This document shows positions 10,055 through 21,654 of a stretch of 64,000 bases of DNA, piece by piece (the first letter of the stretch is position 1; each line of letters opens with the position of its first letter). The notes beneath the pieces were generated by a model. It saw only the letters and a list, made by a program, of their open reading frames with translations. It did not search any database and was not told where the DNA came from. The DNA is taken from the NCBI GenBank assembly GCA_946965045.2, contig OX337242.1:1364001-1428000 (forward strand), written 5' to 3'. The DNA comes from Epithemia pelagica. Its lineage: Eukaryota; Bacillariophyta; Bacillariophyceae; Surirellales; Surirellaceae. Made by a program: the position numbers and the translations under genes.

Positions 10055-10980
10055 AAGGCCAACCATGGCCTTACGGGGGAGCCGCCACACGACAGTGTGT
10101 TGTCGGACGTTACAGACTAAAAGATCAAGATAGACATAGATAAGCTTATAGATTAAATAACTTGGGGAATAAAAAATCAAAGAATGTGTGTTCGTCTACT
10201 TCGTTGTTGAGTTTGAATCACTTGGTGGCCACGAACTATGTCCATTTGAAACATTATGGAGCATCCGGTGAGAACGAGGTGGACAACTATTCTTTGTAGA
10301 TTCAAAACTATTCTACGCACTACCCGGTAAAAGCATATATCTCCTCTCATCATTTAATCGCGTTTGAATCGCGCAATATCGACCTCAAACAGTTAGGCTT
10401 GCGCCTGACCATCATAATATTAGGAGTATGTTGTAACTTTGAGGATGAGGACACTGAAGTTCAGCTGTGAACCATTATTTCTCATTTCCCCGTCGCCTGA
10501 TATAACGATGCATCAACTTTCTCATCTACTCTGAGCAAAAAACAAACGCCATGATACTTCTCTTGTATTCTCTAGGGATTAGGCATACTAAATGGGCCCA
10601 ATTGGACCTGGTCAGGAATCACGCGTTGGTCCTCCAATGAGCGAATTCAGACCCTTTGTGATGTCAGTGTGCATCATCACTTCTTTATGATGATGTCGCT
10701 CAACGCATTCCAGGTTCCCTAGAGTGTCGCATAGAAAGCGTGTGATCGTTCCCACACCCTGTTCTCTGATAGCCTCTGTTCCCCGAATTTCAACGACTAG
10801 ACAATCAGAAATCCGACAAGAAAATTTCTACGAGAACCACAGTATGTTGTTGGAGAAAGAACAATGGGTTCCTGTGGATTCTTGTTGTTGTTGTTGTTGT
10901 TGTGATGTCCCAGCGATGAACCAAGACATGGTTTACTCTCCGTCAGGAATGGAATTTGGTGGAATTGCTGTTGGTCTATT
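10055..10980. other. Convergent 3' intergenic region
   Basis: It lies between the 3' ends of two convergent genes. No gene is supported. It carries one copy of the octamer TAGGAGTA at 10421-10428. Confidence 0.4.
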
Positions 10981-11454
10981 TCATCCCTCTTCCGCACGGG
11001 CCGCAACCCGCTTGACACGTCTTGGTGATCGGGTCGGCGAAGAGGGTCGTAGCTTGTTTCTGGAACCTCCTGGCGACTTGGGTGATTTGGGGGCATTCGA
11101 GGACGAGGATGGCGCAATCATTTGGAAATCAAATTGTGCCATGCGTGCGGCAATTAACCGACTGGGTTTGGAACATTGCATGGACCGTTGACAAATCAAT
11201 TGTGCGGCATCCTCGTCATTGTAAAATCGCATGGCATTGTTCTTGAGCGATGACGACGACGAGGGCAAAGACTGAGTTTTGGCATGCAAAATCTGTTCCT
11301 GAGTCCGCAACACCGCCTCGCGATGTCGATCCTTGTATTTGATCACGGTGCTTTGTGCCACGACCGATTCCAAGCCGCGTGCTTTGGAATACTTGGAAAC
11401 GACCGAGGGACGCAACTGAATGGACTCGACCGATTCCAAAAAGGATGGACTCGT

Positions 11455-11498
<44 letters not shown>

Positions 11499-12609
11499 GG
11501 GTAGCACGGCTGTGTTGTGAGGAAGATCGAGGAGACGAGGGTGGCGAGTTTTGTTGTTGTTGTTGTTGCTTCTGTTGTTCCTGCTGAAGTTTGAGTTGAG
11601 CTGTTATGGACTTGTAGGCGGCCCGTATTTTATCGCCATAGCCCTTTTCCACTGAGAAAACGACTTGAATAATTTCTCTGCGAATATCATCCATTTCATC
11701 ATCACTCCACCAATACCGAGAATATTTGATATCATCCTTGTGCATGGTCAATTTGACCAATCCCCAAACACGATCGGTAAAGGCATTGGTGGCAAATTTG
11801 ACCCTTTTTTCTTTGGTTCGTTTGGTGGTGTGTCCCCTGCGTTGATGTTTGGACGAATTGCTGTTGCTGGTGGATGTTTTCAAACACGACTTTTGAGTAG
11901 CCTTTTTGGCCGATTCTTCTTGTCGTTGCAAGAGTTCAAACAAGGTCATGGGATGACTGGATTCATGTCCCTCCACTCGAGGGGGCATGTCCGGTTCCTC
12001 TGGTGTTTCGTTGTTGTTACCAGCCGCCAATTGTTGCCGTTGGGCCAGTTTGACACGTCCCATGGAACTTCGTCTCAAATACTTCATCATACCTGAGGAG
12101 TTCGTTCCTTGCGAGTTGTTGTGAGTTTCATTGTCTTGTTCTTCCTCTTCTTCTTCCTCCTCCTCTTCTTGTTGCGTCGAAGCCGTATTGGAGGAGAGCG
12201 GCGAGTTTTCCGAATCTTCCCCTTCTTCAGTTTGTTGCTTTTGCGGCGATTGCTGGGTTTTTTCACCTCCATGACTGCTATTGGTGGGCATGGAGGAGCG
12301 TCGTGGTAGTTTGGAGGAGGAGGAGGACTTTTTTCGGACGGCTGTGGCAGTGGTATTGTTACTGGTAGTACTACTCATACTGGCACGTCGCGATTGTCGA
12401 GGTCGTCCCAACGAAGACACTTTGGGTCTACCGCCGACCGATACAGGGCTTTTGCTCGTACTAGTGTTGCTGTTGATCCGGTCGTTGTTCCTGTTCGAGG
12501 AAAGGAGACCTCCCAGTCTCTTTTTGCGAGGACTGCGAGGACTCTTTTCCACGGAACTCGATGTCGGGTCCATTTCTGTGTGGTTCTTGTTGGCCGAATC
12601 CACCAACAT
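10981..12609 (-). CDS. Low-complexity hypothetical protein with WWSDDE segment
   Basis: From the ATG at 12609 the protein has 542 residues. The first ~250 are Ser/Arg/Pro/Asn-rich with an acidic Glu tract. A compact segment follows: KEKRVKFATNAFTDRVWGLV, then YSRYWWSDDEMDDIRREII and a helix GYGDKIRAAYKSITAQLKLQ. The pattern (basic [VF]-x-F motif, W-[WY]-x-x-[DE]-[DE], then a helix) recurs in many uncharacterised diatom proteins. Next come a Gln tract, a run of about 14 Asn encoded by an AAC repeat, and a helix with QICQRSMQCSKPSRLIAARMA. The C-terminus is basic. No enzymatic domain is recognised. Homopeptide lengths may be polymorphic. Confidence 0.65.
11457..11496. repeat. Trinucleotide microsatellite (GTT)n
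   Basis: About thirteen perfect GTT units lie in the coding sequence of the 10981-12609 gene, read as AAC (Asn) on the minus strand. A second, shorter GTT/CTT-type tract near 11550-11590 encodes the Gln run. Confidence 0.9.
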
Positions 12610-14182
12610 GGTCTCCACACACAGACCCAACCGAGAGAAAGAGAGAGAGAGCGGTGTTGGTTGTTACTGTTTCACCTCCGCAAGGATGATGGATGAATGG
12701 TTGATTCAAAGGATGCAATGCGACAAAAGGAATGCTGCCAAGAGTAGTTCAATTACGCTATTATATTAGGTAGGAGTAGTTGGTATTACACCCCAAGGGA
12801 TTTCTTCCGTCGCTGTCGATGATTCAGGGAAGGAAACGATAAACACAAGGCAGTTGGGCATGGTCTTTCCAGTATTACGAAAATGGCATAAGTAATTCAA
12901 CTCAATGAATCCCCAACTGGAATCTCTCCAAGATAGGGCTATTCCAAAAATGAGGGGCGATCAGTGACCCAGACTTAGGCCCATTTTACGACTAGAATTG
13001 GAACGCGGGGCGGCATACCCATCTCCACTATTCGTGTGGTTTGGTGTCAATCGAACTTGTGCGTTTGGATCGGATGATGAGGGTGGTGAATGAACTCTGG
13101 TTTTAAATAGAGTCTCTCTCTTGTACCATTCGGAATCCTACGCCGAATTGCAATCATTCAATGATGTTGCTGAAACGACCATGGATCGCTTGCCTTGACT
13201 TTAGGACACCAGAGAGGGCTTGACAAGCTCACCCCTCCATCCCAACACAGAACTTAGCACATGTGCTCGTCGTTGCTTGTATTCCCAAGTCGCCTCTGAC
13301 CACTGACTGGTTTCCTCTTTCGACATTGGGCAAGCCATTGGGCCAACACAAATCAGAACCCCACGATGCACAGAATCGTTCAATGCTTACACATAATATT
13401 ACGTTGCCTACAACATTCGGTTTGGAGTTTGGAGGGGTCGCCCGTCGACACGAGTAGTCATTACTTAAACGAGACAATTATTTTTGCTCTATGGATGGGT
13501 ATCTCTCATATTGTCATTCCTCTTGTGGTACGAAATACTGATTGATCGAAAGTCGATACGGAATCCATTCAACCAGTTCGTGGATGCAACACGAGCGTCT
13601 TTTTGTACTTTGCCGGTAGCGTGTTTTCTATTCCAAATCCCGCATCCGTTGCGTTCCGAGACTCCAGAGTCCCTACCTAACGTGCTGAGGTGTACCAATT
13701 TCGTACAAGACAAAGACTGGTTGGGGAACGGGGAGTCAATTGTGTAAATTAACATTCACGATTTCGAACTCTCCAGCTCTGGGAGGGCAATATCCGATCT
13801 GTGGACAGGAAAGGGTGAATTAAGTAGGGAATATGATAAGGGCTATGTTTCTTGTTGGTCGCCTTGTTTGTATCGGTCCTCGTACACTACCTAAGACATC
13901 ATAGTGGGAAAGGGAGAAGAACAAAACGAATATATCGAATTCCCTCTTTATTAGAGGTATTATTTCCGCCACGGACACCATCCATGACAAACATGCAACA
14001 TTTTTAGTTGAGATTGTTTTGCCGCTTTAAGCCTCACAAGTCGGCTTTGTCCGCGTCAAGTGAGGACGACCATTGGCACGAAGAAAAACAGTTCTTGTGG
14101 TCGTCGTTGTTGCGTTGTCGTTGTCGACTCCTCATTTTTCTCAAGCTTGTTTCTCGGAAACAACAAACATTGTATTTTCACC
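12610..14182. other. Long intergenic region with no supported gene
   Basis: About 1.57 kb between two head-to-head genes. It contains TAGGAGTA at 12771-12778, some 160 bp upstream of the minus-strand ATG. No open frame in it shows protein-like features. The stretch at 13215-13260 looks superficially like 5S rRNA text but does not fit the gene. Confidence 0.4.
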
Positions 14183-15990
14183 ATGATTAAGATTATGAGC
14201 TTTGCCCACCGGCAAGATATCCGGCACAAAATACACGGCAACGCCATGAAGCATAAGTACCTGGACGAAAGTACGAATGGCGAAGAATCCGAACGAGAGA
14301 GTGAGTGTGGCGAATTGAGTGAAGCACCACAACGAGGCAACTGGGATACGGCACTCAAGCTCAAGTATCTGGACGACCGTTTGTTGGGCGGCAATGAGGA
14401 TGAGCATGATGGACTATCGGAATCGGAAACCGAGGATTGTTCCTTGTTCTCTACAGAAGATGTCCTCATTGAGACCAAAGCCCCACCTGCACAGCCATTG
14501 CATGCACAACCATGCAGTCCCTTCTCCACTAGCAACAACCATAAGAGACGAAACAACAATGAGTCCACAGCCAAGGCTTCCATTGTCATGACCTCCTCGC
14601 CACGACAATCTTTCGTACGAGCACGATCGTTTCGAGTCAGCAATGGCTCGGCACGATCCCTTACTCGAGCATCCAGCTCCACCTCCATTTTGGGTCCCCT
14701 AATAGATAACAGCAACAATGGAGAGGACGTGGAAGAAGAATCCATCTTGCCCGGACTCACGTACACCAAATCCGATACCGTAGCAGGTGCTTCCAGTGCC
14801 GCCACTACCCCACCAGAAGAACCCTGCAGCACCAACACCAACACCACAGTCGAGACAACCAGCAGTCCCAAGACGTCCTTTCGCGGTCTCAAATTATCAC
14901 GTGGTGGCAACAACAAAAGTCCTCGAGCAAGCTCCCGGAAACCAAAACGAGGGTTGGGTCGAGCGGCAAGTGAAACTGTGCTGGGATCAGCCAACCGTCG
15001 CCAACTACTACCACGTCCACAACAGTCTTGTTTGGAACCTGCCTCGGCTCCGTCCACACCAGAATCCACCACCAAGGGCAAAGCCAAGGTTTCATTGGTG
15101 GAGAGTGGTACTGCCGCGGCGTTGGCCATACCGGACACTACCAAAACACCTCGTTCCACTCCCAACTCTCCCGTCGAATCATCATCAAGCAACAAAACCA
15201 AAAAGAAAAAAGTCAAATCGTCCTCCTTCGGTCCAGCATCTCCGGTCCTCGAAGAATCCGAAGACAAACCGGCCAAGTCCTCAGTTTTCTCTACCAAGTC
15301 CTCTAAGAAGAGCTCATTGTCCAAATCCTCCATGAGTTCCAGCAAAACAGCCAAGGGCAGCAGCAGCAACGAATCTCTTTCTTCTCATTCGGCACATGCC
15401 ACCACCAACATTCGAAAGAAAAAGACCCGCTCCATAGATCCCTTGTCCGTCTCGGACCATTCCGTCCTGAGCAAACATACAGGCGGCGACAGCGACCTTG
15501 TGAGTCCCTATTTGTCTGCCGATTTTGTATTGGTTCGCAGCAAATCTCGAAGCAAACAACGAAGCGCCAGTGTCAGTCCTACTAAAAAGAAGAAACCGGC
15601 TGTTCGCAGTGGCAGTATTGGATCCCACAATTTGGACGAAACGCGGGAAGGTTCCTTTCGCTCTCGAGCCGTGGACGAATACCACAAAATTTTGAAAGAA
15701 ACCAACGATTCGGCTCATTACGAACAATCCCTCAAGGACAGTTTTGAATATTCCATGAGTCCCAATGCCAAAAAGGTTCAAAAGGACAAAAGATTAAGGA
15801 ACGAATGGATAAACTGGCAAGAGATCCATCCTTCTCCATGGCCAATCATTTTTTGAGTGCCTCCGTTTCCGCCAGTGATAGCTATATTGAAATCCTCGAG
15901 GCCACGGACGATTCCGCGCGTGTTCCGGCCGCCATGCGGAGTGTTATTCAGGAGGAGGTGCAGTCCATTGAAGAAGAAGAAGAATCATAA
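14183..15990 (+). CDS. Ser/Lys-rich hypothetical protein, apparent 1-nt frameshift near 3' end
   Basis: The gene starts at the ATG at 14183 (or 14195) and runs open to 15856 in one frame. The natural C-terminus is in the -1 frame to a TAA at 15990. Adding one A to the A4 run at 15788-15791 would join QKDK to a charged helix reading KIKERMDKLARDPSFSM. The N-terminal part carries two copies of a K-x-K-Y-L-D-[DE] motif (MKHKYLDES and LKLKYLDDR). The bulk is Ser/Arg/Lys-rich and probably disordered, with SxS and RSRS-like stretches. A conserved-looking C-terminal block includes RSRAVDEYHKILKETNDSAH and EQSLKDSFEYSM. No domain is recognised. Confidence 0.6.
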
Positions 15991-16148
15991 ATCAGCCACA
16001 AAGATAGAGGTAAAGATTGACGACAATCAAAATAGAATACTATTTTCAACCTTTCTTAGAGGTATTACATCTTTGTTTCTAGCAGATAACAGGACGGCAT
16101 TGTATTCGCCATCCCAATTCCCCAATCGTCCAAGCCTCTCTAGAGCTC

Positions 16149-18542
16149 TCAGGTTTCTTCGGCAATCTCCCCTTCATCTTCACTCGAATCGTCATCCGTT
16201 CCCCGCTGTGGTTGATTCTGCAGACTCTTTCTTGAATTGTTTTGCAGTTCATTAAAATACAACTGTGCACTTGAGACGGGAGACTGGAGCGCAATGATTC
16301 GTTGCGCTCGTTGATATGTATCGTTTGTATTTGAAGCTTCGTCCAAAAGAGCCGTACAAAAGGCCTCGTACGATTCATTTTCTCCCTGAACAATGCTTCT
16401 TCCCACTTTTTCGTGGGCTCTTCGAACAATTTCACTGAGAAAGAGACGATCTCCCCGGTATGCCTCATTCCATTCATTCACAAAACCTTCAAAAACCTCT
16501 CTTGGTAAATCACGATCATGTCGATGGAGCTGGACATATGCCGTCTCTTGGCCCAGTACAGAACCCACCACACTCCCAAAACTGGAACTCGGAACAATCT
16601 TACCCTCTTTGGCCAAACGTACTAATGTCTCCATGTAGTATTCTCGTTGGTCCATTTCTGCTTGTAACCGGTCTTGTTGCGATCGGCGACGATCATCTTC
16701 TTCCGCCTGATACATGTCCTCGAGAAACCGTCCAAACAAAAAGTCCTTTTCGTGATCTTCCAATAGACAAGGAGAAGCCCCAGCGTTTGCACTGGGAGCA
16801 GTTGGAGGTGATGTAGTATCAGACAATGCTGGTGATGACGACGATGATGATGCCAACAGGAAACGTGAGTATTCGTGTCTCACGGAATCGCCCAACGATG
16901 TAACAAAGGAATCCCACGAATGATTATAATTGGCCGTCAAAATGCCTCGATCCGCCAATTCTTGGAGCATTTGCAAAAATCGATTCTCTTCCTCCCGTTT
17001 CTCGGTTTGCTTTCGTCGCACTTGTCGTTTCTGATACTCTTCCCAAAACTCGACAAAGAGCGCTTCCCGCATGTCATCCTCCTCAATGGCATGAAAGCGG
17101 TCATCCTTTTGCAAGACTCCCACGATAGTTTGATAGGACACGGAGTTTTGCAACAAAGAACTGTCATGATTCTTCTGCTGACTACTCACCGTGGGTAATA
17201 CTTCAGCCAAGAGTTGCAAATAGGCTTCTTTGGACCGTTGTCGTCCTTGTCGTTCTTTGGTTCGCAAATCGTTGGCAAGTTTGGTCTGATATTCGGCCAA
17301 GGCCTGTTTCCGTTCCCCCGTTGTAAGACTCTTTTGACACCCCTCCCAAAGAGTGGCCGATTTTCCACTCCCAAAGAGATTTACCACCTCGCCCCACTTT
17401 TGAGCGGGTGTGACATCGTTCTCGGCCATGAGTTTGGTAAAGGCTTCGAGTGCCTCTTGTTTGGTCTTGAATTCCGGCACTTGCTCCGAATGTTTGGTTT
17501 TCTTTTTGGGGGGTTCTTGCTCGTCCTGTTCGGCTTGTTGTTGTTCCTGCTTCTCCATTTCCTCAGGTTTGGTCCACTGGGATGTGACACCATTAGAGTA
17601 ATAGGTTTTCCCACTAGCATTGTCGGTATATTCGGCCCATGGACGTTCCACCACAGGTTTGGTGGAGGGAGGAGAAGAATGTACTGGTCTTGAGGGAAAG
17701 GCCATTGTGTTTCGGACGGGTGCCGCATGTGGGAAGAGAGGCTGTTGCTGCCCCACGAGTGGATTGGGCAATGGCTGTGGAGGTGTGGGAACAGCAGCAG
17801 GATTGTTAGGGTTGGCCGCTAGAATAGGAGGTGGTGGCAGTCCACCTCCACCGGGAGGAGGAGGAAAGGCCAAGCGAGGAGGAGGAACACCAGGAAAGGG
17901 AGGCCTGGAAAACCCTCGGCCTGCATCGCGTCCTCCTCCACCCCGGCGAATCATTGGATGATTCATGGTGGGTGGTGGAGGTAAGGCCGTGGGAGGTGGT
18001 GGTGCCCCCATTCGCCCGGCCGCCGGTCCGTTGGGAAAGCGAGGCGGAGGATGATGAAGCGGTGGCATTCCTCGAAAATTATTGGTCCTTCCTGAACCTC
18101 TGGGATCTCCTGGAGGAAAGGGTGGTCGTGGTGGTCCATGAAAGAATGGAGCACGTCCTCGACCAGGTCCTCCTGGACCTCCTCGACCAGGTCCTCCCAG
18201 ATATGGTCCTCTACCGCCGCCGATTTCGGGAGGTCGTCCCAAGGGAGGAAGTCGCCCTCCAGGACCAGCACGTCCTCCAGTGAAACGGGGCGGTTGTACC
18301 ATTCCTCCTCCTCCTCGAAACCCTGTAGCAGGACCTTGTCCCGGTGGCAGCATGGGTGGTGGTGCACCTCCTGGAGGAGGAATCATCGGGGGTGGTGGTA
18401 GAATGCCGCCAACCGGGGGAGTTGGTGGCACTTGGGTTCCAGGAGACCCTCTACCTCGACCTCCTCTCCATCCTCCTGGTGTTTGTCCCACGACGGGTGG
18501 AGGAGGAAGTCGTGGGTCGTTGGGTGGTGGTGGTCGGCTCAT
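16149..18542 (-). CDS. PRP40: Prp40-like WW/FF-domain pre-mRNA splicing factor
   Basis: From the ATG at 18542 the protein has 797 residues. Residues 1-290 are Pro/Gly/Arg-rich (many PPPP and GGRG repeats). One WW domain lies at about 298-327 (RPWAEYTDNASGKTYYSN then SQWTKPEE). From about 358 there are several helical FF-type repeats, the first with QEALEAFTKLMAENDVTPAQ then KWGEVVNLF, later ones around YQTIVGVLQKDDRF, NYNHSWDSFVTSLGD and REVFEGFVNEWNEAY. WW plus serial FF domains is the Prp40/PRPF40 or TCERG1 architecture; these bridge the U1 snRNP, branch-point factors or polymerase II tail. Only one WW is visible against two or three in typical members, and the last third is acidic. The gene is head-to-head with alpha-SNAP. 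Confidence 0.82.
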   Translation of the reverse strand: MSRPPPPNDPRLPPPPVVGQTPGGWRGGRGRGSPGTQVPPTPPVGGILPPPPMIPPPGGAPPPMLPPGQGPATGFRGGGGMVQPPRFTGGRAGPGGRLPPLGRPPEIGGGRGPYLGGPGRGGPGGPGRGRAPFFHGPPRPPFPPGDPRGSGRTNNFRGMPPLHHPPPRFPNGPAAGRMGAPPPPTALPPPPTMNHPMIRRGGGGRDAGRGFSRPPFPGVPPPRLAFPPPPGGGGLPPPPILAANPNNPAAVPTPPQPLPNPLVGQQQPLFPHAAPVRNTMAFPSRPVHSSPPSTKPVVERPWAEYTDNASGKTYYSNGVTSQWTKPEEMEKQEQQQAEQDEQEPPKKKTKHSEQVPEFKTKQEALEAFTKLMAENDVTPAQKWGEVVNLFGSGKSATLWEGCQKSLTTGERKQALAEYQTKLANDLRTKERQGRQRSKEAYLQLLAEVLPTVSSQQKNHDSSLLQNSVSYQTIVGVLQKDDRFHAIEEDDMREALFVEFWEEYQKRQVRRKQTEKREEENRFLQMLQELADRGILTANYNHSWDSFVTSLGDSVRHEYSRFLLASSSSSSPALSDTTSPPTAPSANAGASPCLLEDHEKDFLFGRFLEDMYQAEEDDRRRSQQDRLQAEMDQREYYMETLVRLAKEGKIVPSSSFGSVVGSVLGQETAYVQLHRHDRDLPREVFEGFVNEWNEAYRGDRLFLSEIVRRAHEKVGRSIVQGENESYEAFCTALLDEASNTNDTYQRAQRIIALQSPVSSAQLYFNELQNNSRKSLQNQPQRGTDDDSSEDEGEIAEET

Positions 18543-19195
18543 TTTTTTTGTTTGCAGCACCTAGTCAGACGTTGCCCTCGTATGAAATACAACTCAACTT
18601 GACTTTTTAACGGACGAAATACGTAGAATCTTTCTAGTGGTACCAATCCTCAAATTCGTGTGTCACAGACATCCTCCTTCTTGACGAAACGATGCAAATC
18701 CCATGGTCAGAAAAGAAAAAACGCCGAAAACCAATTTTGTTGCTGTGTGATTGATGATGGCTCCAGGAATCCGCCCTCTTAAAAATTCTGGGGTGGGGAT
18801 TTAGATCAAGTGCAACCGCACGACGACAGACAGAAAACGTTTAGTTGTACAATTTACGTACTATTCAAAGATGTCATCCATTTTGATATCACACTTTATG
18901 TAGTTATATATAATATTGTGTACAAACGGTCCAGAGCCACTCCCAAAACAAATAAAACAGGAACAAAACGCGGGAGTCGACACGACCGAGCGAGACTCGC
19001 GAGAAAGACAAACCGCAACAAAACTCTGCGAACACAACACGTCTTGGGTCATCATTGATAGACCCTTTTGGTTGTGTGCTGCTTCGACAAACCATTCCGC
19101 CTTTGCCAGGAACAGACGTTAAATTTGAGAACGCGGTGAAACGAACCTTGTTGCATTGAGTAACGGACCCCAAACCCCAACACAGCAAACTAACC
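18543..19195. promoter_or_regulatory. Divergent promoter region (Prp40-like / alpha-SNAP)
   Basis: About 650 bp separate two head-to-head housekeeping genes and must serve both. The middle (18890-18960) is AT-rich. No specific site is identified. Confidence 0.4.
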
Positions 19196-20220
19196 ATGTC
19201 GGCCTTGGCCAAAACACAGCAAAAGAAAGCCAAGGAATACGAAGCTACAGCCGATAAATTGCTCGCGAAAAAGAGTTGGTTTGGAGGGAAAGAAAAGAAT
19301 CAAGAAGATGCCGCAGAAGCCTTGATGCAAGCCGCCAATGCCTACAAGGTGGGTGGTCTCACACACGAAGCAGGAACCACATACAATCGTGTGGGAGACC
19401 TGTATCGTGGAATTGGTCAAAACGCAGAAGCCGCCAAGGCCTACAGCCAAGCAGGTAGGTAACTGTGTCGTGAAAGCTCCTTTTCCATGCATTCGCTGTG
19501 AGTCTTGGTCATGAATCTCTCTCACACAATAATGTTATTTCATCAGGCACGTGTTTTAAGAAACTCAATCCAATGGATGCAGTTCAGTCTTACCAGTCCG
19601 CCATTTCCATCATGATGGACGATGGCCGGTTGCTACAGGCTGCCAAAATGTCTCGAGAATGCGCGGAGCTGTTTGAAAATGACGAAACCGGTGAATACGT
19701 GGACAAGGCCATTGAATATTACAATCAGGCTGCCAGCTTTTTTGATATGGAAGATAGCAAATCCTACGCGTCGTCCTGCCGCGCCAAGGTGGCAGAATTG
19801 TCAAGTGCCGCCAAAGATCCTCCCGACCTCTTGACCGCCGGACAAATCTACAATGACCTCGGTCTCAATTGTCTCGATTCCAACTTGCTAAAATTCAACG
19901 CCAAGGGATACTTTTTACAGGCCATTTTGTGCCAATTGGCCAATGGTGACAACGTAGGCGCCCAAAACTCGATTCAACGATACGAGGCTGCCGATTATAC
20001 CTTTGGCGATTCGCGGGAGGGCAAGTTTTGTCAACAACTCGTGACGGCCGTGGAAGAATACGATGGGGAAGGATTGGCCCAGGCCAGTTTTGAATTTGAT
20101 CGAATTAGTAAATTGGATCCCTGGAAAACCAGTATGCTGGTCAAAATTAAACGAGGCATTCAAGATGTTGGTGGTGGCGGCGGTGGGGGAGGAGACGACG
20201 ATGACTTTGATCTCACATAA
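19196..20220 (+). CDS. NAPA: Alpha-SNAP (soluble NSF attachment protein)
   Basis: Two exons, 19196-19454 and 19547-20220, give 310 residues. The 92-nt intron (gtaggt...catcag) splits a Gly codon. Alpha-SNAP binds SNARE complexes and recruits NSF for disassembly after membrane fusion. Family features are visible: the start AKEYEATADKLLAKKSWFGG, the TPR-like helices (YNRVGDLYRGIGQNAEAAKAY, SYQSAISIMMDDGRL, IEYYNQAASFFDMEDS), LKFNAKGYFLQAILCQLANGD and the C-terminal FEFDRISKLDPWKTSMLVKI segment. It ends in a Gly run and the acidic DDDDFDLT, comparable to the acidic C-terminus that stimulates NSF ATPase. Length is close to the ~295 usual. Confidence 0.95.
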
Positions 20221-20789
20221 TATAGAAACGCGCAACAGGATGATCATGTGATGTACCGTATAGATGCCTACCTATTCCTTTCTGAGTTTTGACACGTTCA
20301 ACTCATTCTCTGCCAACATTCGCAGTTGGAGGGTACGTGGCGCACGATTTGTTCGAGATATTTGTCTGTTGCAGTTTGCAGTGTCTCTTGATAGGAGGAA
20401 GCATACGAAGAAAGAAACATAATTTGTGCCGTCACAATCCTGTCGTATCCTCTCAAACTAGGAAGGCACTGAGGCAATGGGCTGCGGTACGATCTCATTG
20501 CATTACCAAGAACCACAGTCGAGGTCTGCTTCTATTTGGACAAATGTCGAAACTACTCGTAGATACTCCTAGGAGTAGGAGAGCAAAGTAGGTTGCATAT
20601 TGTAGACATAGAGCTATCAATCGATAGAAATTTCCAGAGGTCACCAATCCGATGTCTACAATCCATTCATATATCGTAAATTTTTATTCGCCTGGTTGTA
20701 GGCTTTGAATTTTCGCAATGACCATGACATGATTTCGAAAAATAAAATCTTTCTTTGCGTTCTGGACTAGATCATATTCGATTGCAACC
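20221..20789. other. Intergenic between alpha-SNAP and SAP-protein genes
   Basis: No gene is supported in this ~570 bp. It contains a perfect 14-bp palindrome TACTCCTAGGAGTA at 20564-20577, made of two overlapping copies of the octamer TAGGAGTA, about 210 bp upstream of the next ATG. Confidence 0.5.
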
Positions 20790-21526
20790 ATGAGTGAAAT
20801 TGACGTCAAGGGTATGAAAGGTATGTGAGAGGTTTGATGGACCATAAGGCCAAGTAATCGACACCACCAACAACGAGATCTCATCGTAAAACCACTGTGG
20901 TGCCAACAGTGACGGAGTTGAGGGCTGAATTGTCCAAACGTGGACTTTCCACGGAAGGATACAAGGCCGATCTCGTCAATCGACTGCAAGCTCGCTTGGA
21001 TGAGGAAGAGTTTGGATTAGATACGGGTGCAGGTGGTGGAGCAGCGGCTCCTTCGGCCGAGACGCCTACATCGGCAGCGACGCCCAAAGCCAAGGCAAAT
21101 GACGAAGTGGAAACAAAAGAAGAAGAAGAGGAAGCACCAGAGGCAAAAGAAAACGAGACAGAAGAGGCTGCTGCACCAGAGCCAGAGACTACAGTGGCGG
21201 AAAACACAGTACCTGTGGTACCAATTGCACCCGAACTCAGCTTTGAAGAAAAGAAACGACTTCGGGCAAAAAGATTTAATATTCCTATGGTATCATCCAG
21301 TACCTCAGAGAAGCGTCAAAAGGTAGAAAAAGAGGTTAAGTCAGGAGGTCCTTCAAAGAAATCTACAAAACCTGAGAAAAAAGCGACAGCTTCCACGACA
21401 ACTCTATTACCCAAAGAAGAGATTGAACGCCGTCTTGCTCGGGCCGAAAAGTATAACATGAAGGATACCGAAACTATACAGGAGCTCAAGGCTATGCTTC
21501 GAAAGCACAGATTTGGAGGTGTCTAA
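20790..21526 (+). CDS. SAP-domain ribonucleoprotein (SARNP/Tho1-like)
   Basis: Two exons, 20790-20820 and 20910-21526, give 215 residues. The first exon encodes only MSEIDVKGMK. The 89-nt intron (gtatgtgag...ccaacag) splits a Val codon, and its removal restores GMKVTELRAELSKRGLS, a canonical SAP-domain start. SAP (about residues 9-43) binds nucleic acid. The middle is Ala/Glu-rich. The motifs FEEKKRLRAKRFNIPM and ERRLARAEKYNM match the Tho1/MOS11 C-terminal repeats that bind the UAP56/TREX mRNA-export helicase. SARNP/Tho1 proteins are ~200 residues, so this looks complete. Without the short exon the SAP domain would lack its start, so the splice model is strongly favoured. Confidence 0.88.
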
Positions 21527-21654
21527 CTGCATAGCTCACATCGGGAAGTGACGCTTGTAAAATCCTATTGATGTAACAAAGATTGGTCATTGTATCTCCA
21601 AGTTTTCGATTATGGTGATCACTTGTGGAACCAGGTGCAATCTACAGCTGAGAA

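Noticed and set aside
13201-13270. Possible 5S rRNA (CATCCCAACACAGAACTTAGCAC text)
   Set aside because: Only the central words resemble 5S; the flanking stems and internal promoter do not fit.
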